8,143 nt of DNA from an uncultured Lachnospiraceae bacterium (GCA_946566415.1 CAMNWW010000091.1:1-8143); one strand, 5' to 3'; shown: positions 1 to 7,550, counted from the stretch's first letter. A program made the numbers and translations. Notes: generated by a model not told the origin, from the sequence alone.

Positions 1-40
1 ACGCTTGCATGTAAGCAGACATGGGCTTCCCGAAACTGCC

Positions 41-152
41 CGAATCAGGCAACCCACCCTTAAATGAGCAAAACAGGAGCAGCTTTTTTTGCTGCGACTG
101 CCAGCAAGCTGGCAGGTTTTGCGAATTTTGTGGGGTGGGCTGCCGTGAATCG
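41..152. ncRNA. Long branched hairpin downstream of holA (unrecognised structured RNA or palindromic element)
   Basis: Seen by hand folding. Bases 41-47 pair with 146-152 (one mismatch), and 48-59 pair with 133-144 (11 of 12 pairs), with G145 bulged. Bases 62-65 pair with 125-128, and 68-74 pair perfectly with 116-122. That inner stem encloses two hairpins: 79-83/91-95 with a loop of seven T, and 98-104/109-115 with a four-base loop. The result is a rod with a two-pronged tip. Weaker pairs may extend it outward (32-35/156-159, 27-30/172-175, 21-24/187-190). The structure follows the holA stop, so on the minus strand it would lie in the operon's 3' untranslated region; it could equally be made from the plus strand. 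The rod shape and possible total length of about 170-190 bases recall 6S RNA, but I recognise no conserved 6S sequence with certainty. A palindromic mobile element is an alternative. The pairing is solid; the identity is unknown. Confidence 0.45.
98..120 (+). terminator. Possible plus-strand intrinsic terminator hairpin
   Basis: A perfect inverted repeat (98-105 and 108-115, GC-rich, very short loop) is followed by G and four T on the plus strand, then by a second T-rich stretch at 126-129. It could end a plus-strand transcript that enters from the left and converges on holA. The T tract is short, and the hairpin is also one prong of the larger branched structure, so it may not be a separate terminator. 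No convincing T-tailed hairpin for the minus-strand operon was found between 1 and 209. Confidence 0.25.
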
Positions 153-209
153 CAATTTCAACCGCACAGGTGGAATTTTTTCACTTCCATATCCGCAGCC
201 TCGATTCAA

Positions 210-1199
210 TCAGCCGTCTTTTCTGGCGCTGTACTTAACGATAAACAGCTCCACTGAAAGCACGTCCTGCATTTTCCCGGTCTTGACATTTTCCTCCGTC
301 TCTACTCCAGCCTCCACAATGCTGCGCAGCTCTTTTGCGGAAAACGCCCTCGCCTGCGCCCGGTATTTCCCCACAAGAAAGGGCATGATCCCTACCTTGT
401 ACGCCAGCTCTTTCGGAGGAAGCCCCAGCCGTTCCAGCTCTTTGACCTCCATCAAAATGCGGAACTGTCTTGTCATCAGATACAAAATCCGCATAGGAGG
501 TTCTTTGAGCGCAAGCAGGTCGTAATAATAGTCAAGTGCCTTCTTCTGTTCCCGGCTTGCAACCGCGTCTACCATATCAAATATATGATTTGTTATCCTT
601 GTCGTACAGATTTCTTCTATATCTTCCTCGGTTATCTTATCCCGGAACATACAGTAGCAGAACAGCTTTTCCATCTCCCGCAGGATATTCTCCATGTCGT
701 CCCCTGACTTTTCGAGAAGAAACCTCGCCGCCGGCTCGCTCATCTGCTTTTTTTCCTGCTTTGCAAGCTGCAGGATCCACCGCACAAGCGTCCGCTCGTC
801 CTGGCGTTTCAGCTCTACTATACGTCCCTTCGCCTTCACTGCCTTATAGAGCTTTCCTCTTTTGTCCAGCTCCTCCTCCACAAAAATCATGTGCGTGCTT
901 TCAGGCATGTCTTTAACATAGTCTGCAAGCTCGGGGGAAGCATTTTTAAAAAATCCTGTATTCTCAAGCACGATCAGGCGCGTCTCGGCAAAAAAGGGAA
1001 GTGTCTCCGCTAAGTCGACGACCTCCTTCGGGTTCGTATTTTTCCCTTCAAAATACGTATAATTCATGGTATCGCCCTCTGGTACCATTGCCTTTGCCAG
1101 ACGTTCTTTGTACTGTTTCTTCAGATATCCTTCGTCTCCGCAGAGCAGATAAATCTGGCTAAATTGTCCTGTTTTCAAATCTTCATTCAGACTTTTCAT
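210..1199 (-). CDS. holA: DNA polymerase III subunit delta (clamp-loader subunit)
   Basis: HolA is the delta subunit of the clamp loader. In the cytoplasm it opens the beta sliding clamp so that it can be placed on primed DNA. The 329-residue product has the expected family length. It starts with the typical clamp-loader strand and loop (YLLCGDEGYL, about residues 17-26), in the position of a P-loop that delta subunits lack in functional form. A middle helical region contains the family-like DMENILREMEKL stretch (about 166-177), and a helical C-terminal collar domain follows. The ATG start is supported by AAGGA at 1206-1210, six bases upstream. It begins 26 bases after the comEC stop and is probably cotranscribed; the comEC-holA neighbourhood is familiar from Bacillus and clostridia. 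As an essential replication gene at the end of a long operon, it may also have an internal promoter, but I did not see a clear one. Confidence 0.95.
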   Translation of the reverse strand: MKSLNEDLKTGQFSQIYLLCGDEGYLKKQYKERLAKAMVPEGDTMNYTYFEGKNTNPKEVVDLAETLPFFAETRLIVLENTGFFKNASPELADYVKDMPESTHMIFVEEELDKRGKLYKAVKAKGRIVELKRQDERTLVRWILQLAKQEKKQMSEPAARFLLEKSGDDMENILREMEKLFCYCMFRDKITEEDIEEICTTRITNHIFDMVDAVASREQKKALDYYYDLLALKEPPMRILYLMTRQFRILMEVKELERLGLPPKELAYKVGIMPFLVGKYRAQARAFSAKELRSIVEAGVETEENVKTGKMQDVLSVELFIVKYSARKDG

Positions 1200-1225
1200 G
1201 TGTTTTCCTTATGAGGTGCCGCGGA

Positions 1226-3643
1226 TCAGCGTCCCCACCTTTTTATATCATAATTCTTTCCGTCCGTGTGCAGAATTACAGCACTCCCGTCTTTCGTATT
1301 ATATAGTTTTGCGCCGACATTTGCAAGCCTTTCCAATGTATCCTTGTGGGGATGTCCGTAACGGTTCCTTTCCCCCGCGGAAATCCACGCGGCGCTTGGC
1401 GCCACGGTGCGCAGGAAGTCTTCCTGGCTAGCATTTTTCGAGCCGTGATGTCCTGCCTTTAGAATCTCATAGTTTTCCGGGAGCCGTCCTTTTCCCTGCA
1501 TTTTGGCGATCCAGGCGGCAAGCATCTCTTCTCCTTCTTTTTCCAGATCGCCTGTAAAGAGTATGCCAAATTCGCCGAAGGTGACTGACAAAACCATGGA
1601 AGTCTCGTTTCCAGGTTCCCAGTTCTCTTTTTCATCCTCCTGCGGCCACAGGCAGGTAATCTGCAGGTTTTCCTCACAAAACCTCTGCCCCTGCTCCATG
1701 GTGAATACAGAGATTCCCTTCTCCCAGGCAAGTTCTGCAAGTTTTGTTAATTTCTCGTCCCAATATCCGGCTGGCGGAAGCACCAGACGGCGGATCTTTA
1801 CGCCTGTCCTCTGGCGTTTAAGAAGTTCTTCTACTCCGTTTATATGATCAATGTCTCCATGCGAGACAAAGACATAATCCAGGCTTCCCACGCCCTGGGA
1901 TTTAAGGAAGGGTTCCAGGCGATATTTTCCCACCTGCTTCACCGAACTGCTGCCCCCGTCGATAAGATAAGTATTACCCGCAGGCCCCCTTAGAAAAAAG
2001 CTGTCTCCCTGCCCTACGTTCAGCATGACCGCCTCCATTTCACCATGTTTCCCATGGGGAACGGCAAGAACGGTAAACGCAAGGCATACCGAAAATACCT
2101 GCGCCAGGAGCAGAAAACGTGTCCGCGTCCGTGTCTTTTGTTTCCTCTTTGATGCCTCTTCTTTCCTCGGGCCTTCCGCGCAGGAACGGCGCAGGTACGT
2201 GCGCAGCGCCAAAAGAACACAGACAAAAAGCGCATAAATCGCGAGCCGCACGAAAGAGGGCTTTCCCGCCACCCATCTTGCACCGGGAAGGGAAAGTACG
2301 ATACCGCTCCCCCATTCATAGAACCGAAGCCCCAGCGCCGCCGCTCCAAAGGAAGCTTTCGCAGCCCCCTTCAACACTGCTGTCAGAGGCGCGCATATCT
2401 GCCACAAAACACTTCCATCCAGCAGTACGCCCATCTGATTGAGGAAGATTCCCGCCATCCCGCATGCGAAGATCCCCCCTGCCATGGGAATGGCAACGAG
2501 ATTCCATACCATTGAATACACACATGTCTCATAATAATAGTAGAACTGTACCGGCAGCACAGTAAGCTGCATCGCAGTTGACATCTTAAGCGGCCCCTTG
2601 TCTTTCTTTTTCTTTCCCCACAAAATAGGCATTGTCAGATAGATTCCAAGAACAGCCCCAAAGGACAATAGGAAACCTGCGTCAAAAAGCCATAAAGGAT
2701 TCTGTGCCAGAATACAAAGCGCCGCTGCGCTAAGTGCGGTAAGTCCGTCATACTCCTGGCCGCAAAGCGCCGCGCCCATACGCAGAAGAAACATCACGCA
2801 TGCCCGAACAGCGGATATACTTGCGCCGCTTAAGATAACATAAAGGCATAAGATGAGACTTCCCGCAAGGGCTGAGGGCCAAGTCGGGGCGCCTGCTTTT
2901 CTTAAGCAAGAATAAATTCCCCTTCCAAGAAAGGAGACGTGGAGGCCGGAGATGGCCAGCAAATGCCCGATTCCGCTTTGCCTGTACTCCTCAAGCAGCT
3001 CCTCGTCTGCATAAGAACGTTCTCCAAGGAGCATGGAGCATAAGATTCCTCCTTGCCTCTCTCCTGCATAGCCGCGCGCCGTCTTTACCATATGCGCGCG
3101 CAGCCGCCACAGACTTTCCTTTAGGGAATCCATTATTCCGGACGTTCCCGCATCCCTTTCCCTGATTCTGCCTTCCCACAGCGCCGCATGGATATTTTGT
3201 TTTATATAATAAAATTTCTGATTAAAATTCCCCGGATTCGGGGATTCCTGAAAAAAACCGACGGTTCCGCTCACAGTGACTTGTTCCCCGATCCTCGGGA
3301 TCTGCCCGCTTGCGCCCTTATGGATGTCGTCTTCCGATAAATAGACTATCAGACGTTCTTTTATATTTTCCTGTGATATATCCTTGTCTTCAATCCGAAT
3401 GCCGTCTAGATACAGGATATTTTTATCCTTACTCACAGCTTTCTTATAAACTATGCCGCTTAACTCTGCCTCCTCTCCTTCCTTCAGCACCTTCTCGCAC
3501 GCCGACGTTCCCTGCGCCGGAAAAAAGTGTGCGCCGTCGATATACTGCAGAAGGCAGATTCCCATAACGGCTGCCAGGCACAGACGGCAGAGAATACGCT
3601 TTCCCCGCCGCGCGCCGGATTTCTTTTGTTTTTTTATTTTCAC
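1226..3643 (-). CDS. comEC: ComEC/Rec2 DNA-uptake channel with metallo-beta-lactamase domain
   Basis: ComEC is the inner-membrane channel that takes single-stranded DNA into the cell during transformation. Residue numbers here count from an in-frame TTG at 3664. A basic N-terminus leads to one membrane segment (about 24-42) and an outside OB-fold-like domain (about 55-165). The Competence domain with several membrane segments follows (about 205-490), with the conserved LGER (213-216), SGLHVS (239-244) and SGASISAVRA (279-288). Last comes a metallo-beta-lactamase domain (about 543-812) with VGQGDS, HGDIDH (602-607), FTGD (703-706), GHHGS (738-742) and YGHP. All the expected metal-site motifs are present, so an active nuclease domain is likely. 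I chose the GTG at 3643 (805 residues), four bases after the preceding stop, with GGAGG at 3656-3660 twelve bases upstream; TTG at 3664 is the alternative. The outside domain has one cysteine, so it lacks the disulfide known in Bacillus ComEC. Confidence 0.95.
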   Translation of the reverse strand: MKIKKQKKSGARRGKRILCRLCLAAVMGICLLQYIDGAHFFPAQGTSACEKVLKEGEEAELSGIVYKKAVSKDKNILYLDGIRIEDKDISQENIKERLIVYLSEDDIHKGASGQIPRIGEQVTVSGTVGFFQESPNPGNFNQKFYYIKQNIHAALWEGRIRERDAGTSGIMDSLKESLWRLRAHMVKTARGYAGERQGGILCSMLLGERSYADEELLEEYRQSGIGHLLAISGLHVSFLGRGIYSCLRKAGAPTWPSALAGSLILCLYVILSGASISAVRACVMFLLRMGAALCGQEYDGLTALSAAALCILAQNPLWLFDAGFLLSFGAVLGIYLTMPILWGKKKKDKGPLKMSTAMQLTVLPVQFYYYYETCVYSMVWNLVAIPMAGGIFACGMAGIFLNQMGVLLDGSVLWQICAPLTAVLKGAAKASFGAAALGLRFYEWGSGIVLSLPGARWVAGKPSFVRLAIYALFVCVLLALRTYLRRSCAEGPRKEEASKRKQKTRTRTRFLLLAQVFSVCLAFTVLAVPHGKHGEMEAVMLNVGQGDSFFLRGPAGNTYLIDGGSSSVKQVGKYRLEPFLKSQGVGSLDYVFVSHGDIDHINGVEELLKRQRTGVKIRRLVLPPAGYWDEKLTKLAELAWEKGISVFTMEQGQRFCEENLQITCLWPQEDEKENWEPGNETSMVLSVTFGEFGILFTGDLEKEGEEMLAAWIAKMQGKGRLPENYEILKAGHHGSKNASQEDFLRTVAPSAAWISAGERNRYGHPHKDTLERLANVGAKLYNTKDGSAVILHTDGKNYDIKRWGR

Positions 3644-3647
3644 TCGG

Positions 3648-4577
3648 CTAATTTTCCTCCACAATATCTAAATCCCTGCTCAGAGGTTCGCCCAGCTCTA
3701 CACTTTCCAAATAGGTCAGATCGCTCTCCCCGTTAATCGCAATCTGTACTTTACTGACTGATCCGCTCTCAGTCACAGAATTTACAATAGAATAAATCAC
3801 GATTTCCGGCATGACACCGGGAGTAATATTTTTCAGGCCCTCGTCAAAATTCAGGTAGCAGACCCCGTCTCGTATAGACACGCCGAGCAGCTTCGTCCCC
3901 TTCGGGATCACTGCGTGATGCCCCTCCTGGTACGGTCCTTTCATCAGCTTCTCCACAATGACCTTCTCCGTAAGATGGCTTGTATTGAATCGGACGCTGA
4001 CATTCTCCACCGCAAGCTTATCGCCGTTCTCTCCCGCAAAATACAAGGTCAGATTCATGACCTCATAGGAATTGATAGAAGATCCTGTGTTCGCCACAAA
4101 ATCCTCCGACTGCATATAACCGTACTCACGTCCATCCCGATTCACAAGAGGCTCTCCCTCCACATAGAACGCTACCAGAATCACGCCTTCAATCTGAGTC
4201 AGCGAGCGCACCAGAGCGGCGCGGCACAGGGTTTCCCGCACCACGTCCATATCCCGGTAAGCAGCGTTGAAATACAGTTCCAGTTTCTCATCTCCGATAA
4301 CATAATCCTCAATGACGACCCCCTCCGGTATGGCAGGCTGCTCTTCGATCTCTTCTTTATTCTTCTGAAGGGCAGCCAGCATATCGGGCACTGCTTTCTC
4401 CGTATTTTTCATCTCGCCTTTGTATTCTGCTTCCACAAGAGCCGTCACATCCTGATTAACGTAATAAATCTTATAAGGCGATTCAGAGGCGTCCTCTTTT
4501 TTCCCGCATCCTGCCGCTTGCGCCAAAATGCAGGCCACAAGCACGATCACGCTCCATCTTTTCCTTAATCCTTTCAT
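3648..4577 (-). CDS. GerMN-domain lipoprotein, probable accessory protein of the adjacent sensor kinase
   Basis: The 309-residue product has a lipoprotein signal: a basic start, a hydrophobic stretch (about 8-22) and the lipobox AAGC with Cys24 as the lipidation site. It should sit on the outer face of the membrane. The rest fits two tandem GerMN domains (about 60-145 and 175-285). The second is clearest, with KLMKGP and GVCYLNFDEGL followed by a VNSVTE helix. In Bacillus, GerM is a sporulation and germination lipoprotein. In actinobacteria, LpqB, encoded after the MtrAB two-component pair, also has a GerMN domain. Here the gene lies 36 bases after a sensor kinase gene, which favours an LpqB-like role in tuning the kinase; that is inference. 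The ATG start has AAAGGA eight bases upstream (4586-4591). The stop lies four bases before the chosen comEC start. A spore-specific role is possible but not indicated by the neighbours. Confidence 0.88.
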   Translation of the reverse strand: MKGLRKRWSVIVLVACILAQAAGCGKKEDASESPYKIYYVNQDVTALVEAEYKGEMKNTEKAVPDMLAALQKNKEEIEEQPAIPEGVVIEDYVIGDEKLELYFNAAYRDMDVVRETLCRAALVRSLTQIEGVILVAFYVEGEPLVNRDGREYGYMQSEDFVANTGSSINSYEVMNLTLYFAGENGDKLAVENVSVRFNTSHLTEKVIVEKLMKGPYQEGHHAVIPKGTKLLGVSIRDGVCYLNFDEGLKNITPGVMPEIVIYSIVNSVTESGSVSKVQIAINGESDLTYLESVELGEPLSRDLDIVEEN

Positions 4578-4613
4578 TACCTTATTCCTTTCATTGCCGT
4601 CAGGCAGACGCCG

Positions 4614-6083
4614 TTATTTTGTAATATAAGTCAGCGGGATCCGAACGGTAAACGTCGTCCCCTCTCCCGGCTCGCTGTAAACTTTGATCGCGCCGCGGTG
4701 CATGATGACTGCATTCCTGGCGATCGATAGTCCCAGTCCTGTTCCGCCGATCTCCCGGGAATGCGACTTGTCCACCCGGTAAAACCTCTCGAAAATATGC
4801 TCGGTATCTTCTTTTGGAATTCCGATTCCCGTATCCGCGACCTTCAGATAAAAATACTTATGATCTGCGTTCAGAGCGACTTGGACCGATCCATCATCTT
4901 TATTATACTTGATTGCATTTTCCACCAGGTTTGTCACTGCCAAAGTCAGCTTCACATCGTCCACCTCAGCCATGACCGGCCGGAAGCTCTCGAATACCAG
5001 CTCGATATTCCGCTTTTTGGCAAGGGGACGGAGCCGTTTCAGAATACGCTCCACTAAGTCATTAATATTCTGTAGCCCGATATGCAGGTTCGACCCCTTT
5101 TTATCCAGCTTTACAAGCTCCAGGAGATCGTTGATGATCTTATTTTCCCGCTCAATCTCCTCCGACAGATCCCCCATAAACTCCTGATAGAGCTCCACCG
5201 GGGCATCCGGCTGCGCCAAAAGCGAGTCGGCAAGTACTTTCATGGAAGTAAGAGGCGTCTTTAATTCATGGGATACATTTGCCACAAACTCCTCACGGGA
5301 CGCGTCCAGCATCCTGTAACGGTCCCAGAGCTTATTAAATGCGTCTGAAATTTCCTTCGTCTCATTATATGCATTCTCATGCAGGTAATTATCCCGGTAA
5401 CCGCCTTCCATCTCCTGAATAGAGCGGCTCATCCGATTCAACGGATAGACTAGAAGTTTTCCGATAAAGACAGCAAGAATAATGCAAACCACACTTATGG
5501 TGGCGGCCGCCGTCTCCGCCCTGGACTCTAGTATCTGGACGTTATCCCGAATAGAATCGGTGGAAACGCTGACGAGCATCATGCCCAGCACCGTCTTCCC
5601 ATCCTCGCTCTTTACCGGGGTCGCCACCTCAATATAGCGGTTCACTTCATCATATCGGCTGACCTGTTCGCCGCGGAAACATTTTACCACATCCTCAGAG
5701 ATGATTGTTTTTCCCTCCTGGAGGTTGTATGTATCCCTGACGATGCGGAACTCGTCGTCGATCACAACAATTCTTCCATTATAAGTATTAGATAACTGGG
5801 ACAATTCTGCATTGATGACTTCCGAATCTGTATCTTCAAGAAAATTAGAACTGATCAGCTGATTGCTGAGAATCGTACACTGGTTCTGAATCTCTGCCGT
5901 GCGCACTGAAACAGTTCTTTGTGTATAACTATCCAGGACCACACCCTTCATGAATAAGCATGAAAGGACCGTGCATACACTAAGAAGCAGCACAATGCGC
6001 ACCTGCAGGCTCTTTATAAATTTTGGTACAATGTTCCTTTTAACCCCTAAAATAATAACCAACTCCCCACTTCGTATAGACAT
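4614..6083 (-). CDS. Membrane sensor histidine kinase (HAMP, HisKA, HATPase_c)
   Basis: The product is a membrane kinase that senses an outside signal and phosphorylates the response regulator encoded just upstream. Domains in order: membrane segment 1 (about 29-49); an outside sensor domain of about 140 residues (50-190), probably Cache or PAS-like; membrane segment 2 (about 192-213); HAMP (about 212-262); HisKA with phospho-accepting His272 in FVANVSHELKTPL; and HATPase_c with the N box around Asn385 and Asn389, DTGIGI (417-422), FERFY and GGTGLGLSI (446-454). All catalytic boxes are intact. It lacks the PAS domain that WalK carries between HAMP and HisKA, so it is closer to a PhoR-like layout. 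The start is uncertain. The ATG at 6083 lies 44 bases inside the regulator gene and has no ribosome site, yet the next in-frame ATG falls after membrane segment 1. GTG at 6002 and a rare ATT at 6032 are other options. Confidence 0.93.
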   Translation of the reverse strand: MSIRSGELVIILGVKRNIVPKFIKSLQVRIVLLLSVCTVLSCLFMKGVVLDSYTQRTVSVRTAEIQNQCTILSNQLISSNFLEDTDSEVINAELSQLSNTYNGRIVVIDDEFRIVRDTYNLQEGKTIISEDVVKCFRGEQVSRYDEVNRYIEVATPVKSEDGKTVLGMMLVSVSTDSIRDNVQILESRAETAAATISVVCIILAVFIGKLLVYPLNRMSRSIQEMEGGYRDNYLHENAYNETKEISDAFNKLWDRYRMLDASREEFVANVSHELKTPLTSMKVLADSLLAQPDAPVELYQEFMGDLSEEIERENKIINDLLELVKLDKKGSNLHIGLQNINDLVERILKRLRPLAKKRNIELVFESFRPVMAEVDDVKLTLAVTNLVENAIKYNKDDGSVQVALNADHKYFYLKVADTGIGIPKEDTEHIFERFYRVDKSHSREIGGTGLGLSIARNAVIMHRGAIKVYSEPGEGTTFTVRIPLTYITK

Positions 6084-6729
6084 ATTTCGGGTCGCTTGGA
6101 TTCACCTCGATCTTCTCCCTCAGACGGCGGATATGTACGTCGACCGTCCTCGCATCTCCCGGATACTCATAGCCCCACACGATATTCAAAAGACTCTCCC
6201 TGCTGTAGACCTTGTTCGGGTTCATGGCAAGAAGTTCCAGAAGATCGAATTCCTTTGCCGTCAAATTCAGCTCCCTCTCCCCGGAAAAGACGCGGCGGCT
6301 CTCGCAGTTGATGCGCAGATCCCCCTTCACAATCTCTTTGCCCGACGACAAATTGTTTTCCTTCCGTCCTGTCCGCCGCATGATCGCCTTGATCCTGGCT
6401 TTGACTTCCAGTATGTTAAAGGGCTTGGTTATGTAGTCGTCCGCACCGTATTCCAGGCCCAGGATCTTATCCATATCTTCCCCTTTTGCAGTAAGCATTA
6501 CGATCGGAACATTAGAAAAATCCCGAATCTGCCTGCACACCTCGAACCCGTCGTACTTGGGGAGCATCACATCCAGAAGGATGATGTCATACTCTTTCCT
6601 TTTCGCCATCTCCAGCGCCTCTTCCCCGTCGTACGCACAATCCACTTCCATATCGTCCTGCTCCAGGCTGAACCGGATCCCTTTCACGATTAATTTTTCG
6701 TCGTCCACTACCAATACTTTTCTGCCCAT
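6040..6729 (-). CDS. OmpR/PhoB-family response regulator
   Basis: This is a DNA-binding transcription factor switched on by phosphorylation, most likely by the kinase encoded directly downstream. The 229 residues are the full family length. The receiver domain (1-120) has the acidic pair Asp9-Asp10, the phospho-acceptor Asp53 in LLDVMLP, Thr80 and Lys102 in TKPF. The winged-helix domain (about 130-229) shows the usual LTAKEFDLLELL entry, the recognition-helix region ARTVDVHIRRLREKIE and the wing ending GVGYYFRG, much like PhoP and WalR. The ATG start has AAGGA four bases and AAGGGG eleven bases upstream. The gene begins 21 bases after the comEA stop, and its end overlaps the annotated kinase start, a sign of translational coupling. 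Its targets cannot be read from the window; autoregulation of the operon promoter is a reasonable guess only. Confidence 0.95.
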   Translation of the reverse strand: MGRKVLVVDDEKLIVKGIRFSLEQDDMEVDCAYDGEEALEMAKRKEYDIILLDVMLPKYDGFEVCRQIRDFSNVPIVMLTAKGEDMDKILGLEYGADDYITKPFNILEVKARIKAIMRRTGRKENNLSSGKEIVKGDLRINCESRRVFSGERELNLTAKEFDLLELLAMNPNKVYSRESLLNIVWGYEYPGDARTVDVHIRRLREKIEVNPSDPKYVYTKWGVGYYFRG

Positions 6730-6750
6730 GCTGTCCTTGTCCCCTTAAGC

Positions 6751-7458
6751 CTATACTGTCAGCCGGTCTTTGATCCGGCTGTAGATTCCTTCCTTGATTC
6801 CCTCTATCTTCTGGATGTCCTCTATTCTCTCGAACCTTCCGTGCTCCTTGCGGTAAGCTAGGATCGCCTCTGCCCGGGACTCGCCGATACCGCTAAGGCT
6901 CATCAGCTCTGCTATTCCGGCCGTATTTAAGTTCACCTTGCCGTCTTCTGCCGCTGTGGAAACCAGGCTTTCGCCGCCTTCTTGCTGTATTCCCGAAGTC
7001 TCCATCTCCTTCGCCTCTTCCTCGGACGGCACATACACTTTCTGTCCGTCTGAAAGGCGCGCCGCCTGGTTCAGATACTCCTTCGCCGCCTGCTCCGACA
7101 TGCCGCCTGCCGCAAGAATGGCGTCCTTTACCCGGCTCCCTTCCGGAAGCTCATAGACGCCGGGCGAGGCGACCTTACCACATATATAGACGTATATGCC
7201 GCCCGGCGCGTCCTCCGCCGATACAGTATCCTTCTTTTCCTCCGGTGTCTCCTTAGCCGTGTCCGTCTCGTTTTCACCCACATGCAAGTCGTCCTCTGAG
7301 ACGCTGGAAAACGCCTCTTCTGATGTGTCCTGCGAACTTTGAGAGCTGTGCGAGTCCAGTGAGTCCTGACTTCGGCATCCCGCGGACATCGCGGATATCA
7401 CGCTCAGACATCCAATCACTAAAATCACATTCACAAACCTTCGTCTTTTCTGCCTCAT
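6751..7458 (-). CDS. comEA: ComEA-type DNA-binding lipoprotein (SLBB plus helix-hairpin-helix)
   Basis: ComEA binds incoming double-stranded DNA outside the membrane and hands it to the ComEC channel. I chose the ATG at 7458 (235 residues) because GGAGG sits just before it (7463-7467); a TTG at 7479 would add seven residues. From this ATG the basic start MRQKRRR, a hydrophobic stretch and SAGC form a lipoprotein signal, with Cys28 as the likely lipidation site. A serine- and acid-rich linker follows (about 30-82). Next is an SLBB domain (about 85-145, with YVYICGKVASPGVYELPEG), and then a C-terminal pair of helix-hairpin-helix motifs (about 174-235, with VNLNTAGIAELMSLSGIGESRA). Domain order matches ComEA, but Bacillus ComEA is anchored by a membrane helix rather than by lipid. 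The lipobox has serine at the -3 position, which is less usual. It is the first gene of the operon, while comEC lies three genes downstream. Confidence 0.92.
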   Translation of the reverse strand: MRQKRRRFVNVILVIGCLSVISAMSAGCRSQDSLDSHSSQSSQDTSEEAFSSVSEDDLHVGENETDTAKETPEEKKDTVSAEDAPGGIYVYICGKVASPGVYELPEGSRVKDAILAAGGMSEQAAKEYLNQAARLSDGQKVYVPSEEEAKEMETSGIQQEGGESLVSTAAEDGKVNLNTAGIAELMSLSGIGESRAEAILAYRKEHGRFERIEDIQKIEGIKEGIYSRIKDRLTV

Positions 7459-7462
7459 ACAT

Positions 7463-7467
7463 CCTCC
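7463..7467 (-). promoter_or_regulatory. Ribosome binding site that fixes the comEA start
   Basis: GGAGG on the minus strand lies four bases before the ATG at 7458. It favours that ATG over the upstream in-frame TTG at 7479, which would place the ribosome site inside the coding region. The shorter protein also gives a more normal lipoprotein signal peptide. Confidence 0.6.
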
Positions 7468-7550
7468 GTTTCCGTGCAAAATACGACCTCTCGATGTTTA
7501 CTGCCGCCATCCGGCTAAAATCAGAGTATGATTGACACTAAGACAAGATT

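Noticed and set aside
41..152. Integron attC site, or SRP RNA, as the identity of the left-edge hairpin
   Set aside because: No attC core-site sequences are visible, and the conserved apical motif of SRP RNA is absent.
21..525. Two plus-strand open frames (21-257 and 64-525) over the left edge
   Set aside because: They run through the hairpin structure and into holA on the opposite strand, and their translations resemble no protein I know.
3915..4568. Long plus-strand open frame (217 codons) opposite the GerMN lipoprotein gene
   Set aside because: It is fully antisense to a gene with a clear lipobox and domains, its translation has no recognisable motifs, and no ribosome site was seen.
4578..4613. 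Small hairpin between the kinase and GerMN lipoprotein genes
   Set aside because: Only about four base pairs and no T tract, so it is not a terminator; the two genes are probably cotranscribed.
5950..6693. Long plus-strand open frame (247 codons) opposite the response regulator
   Set aside because: The opposite strand encodes a complete receiver plus winged-helix protein with all key residues; this frame is a shadow of its codon bias.
7274..7510. Minus-strand frame of 78 codons overlapping the comEA start
   Set aside because: Out of frame with comEA, no domain, and it starts in the untranslated leader without a ribosome site.
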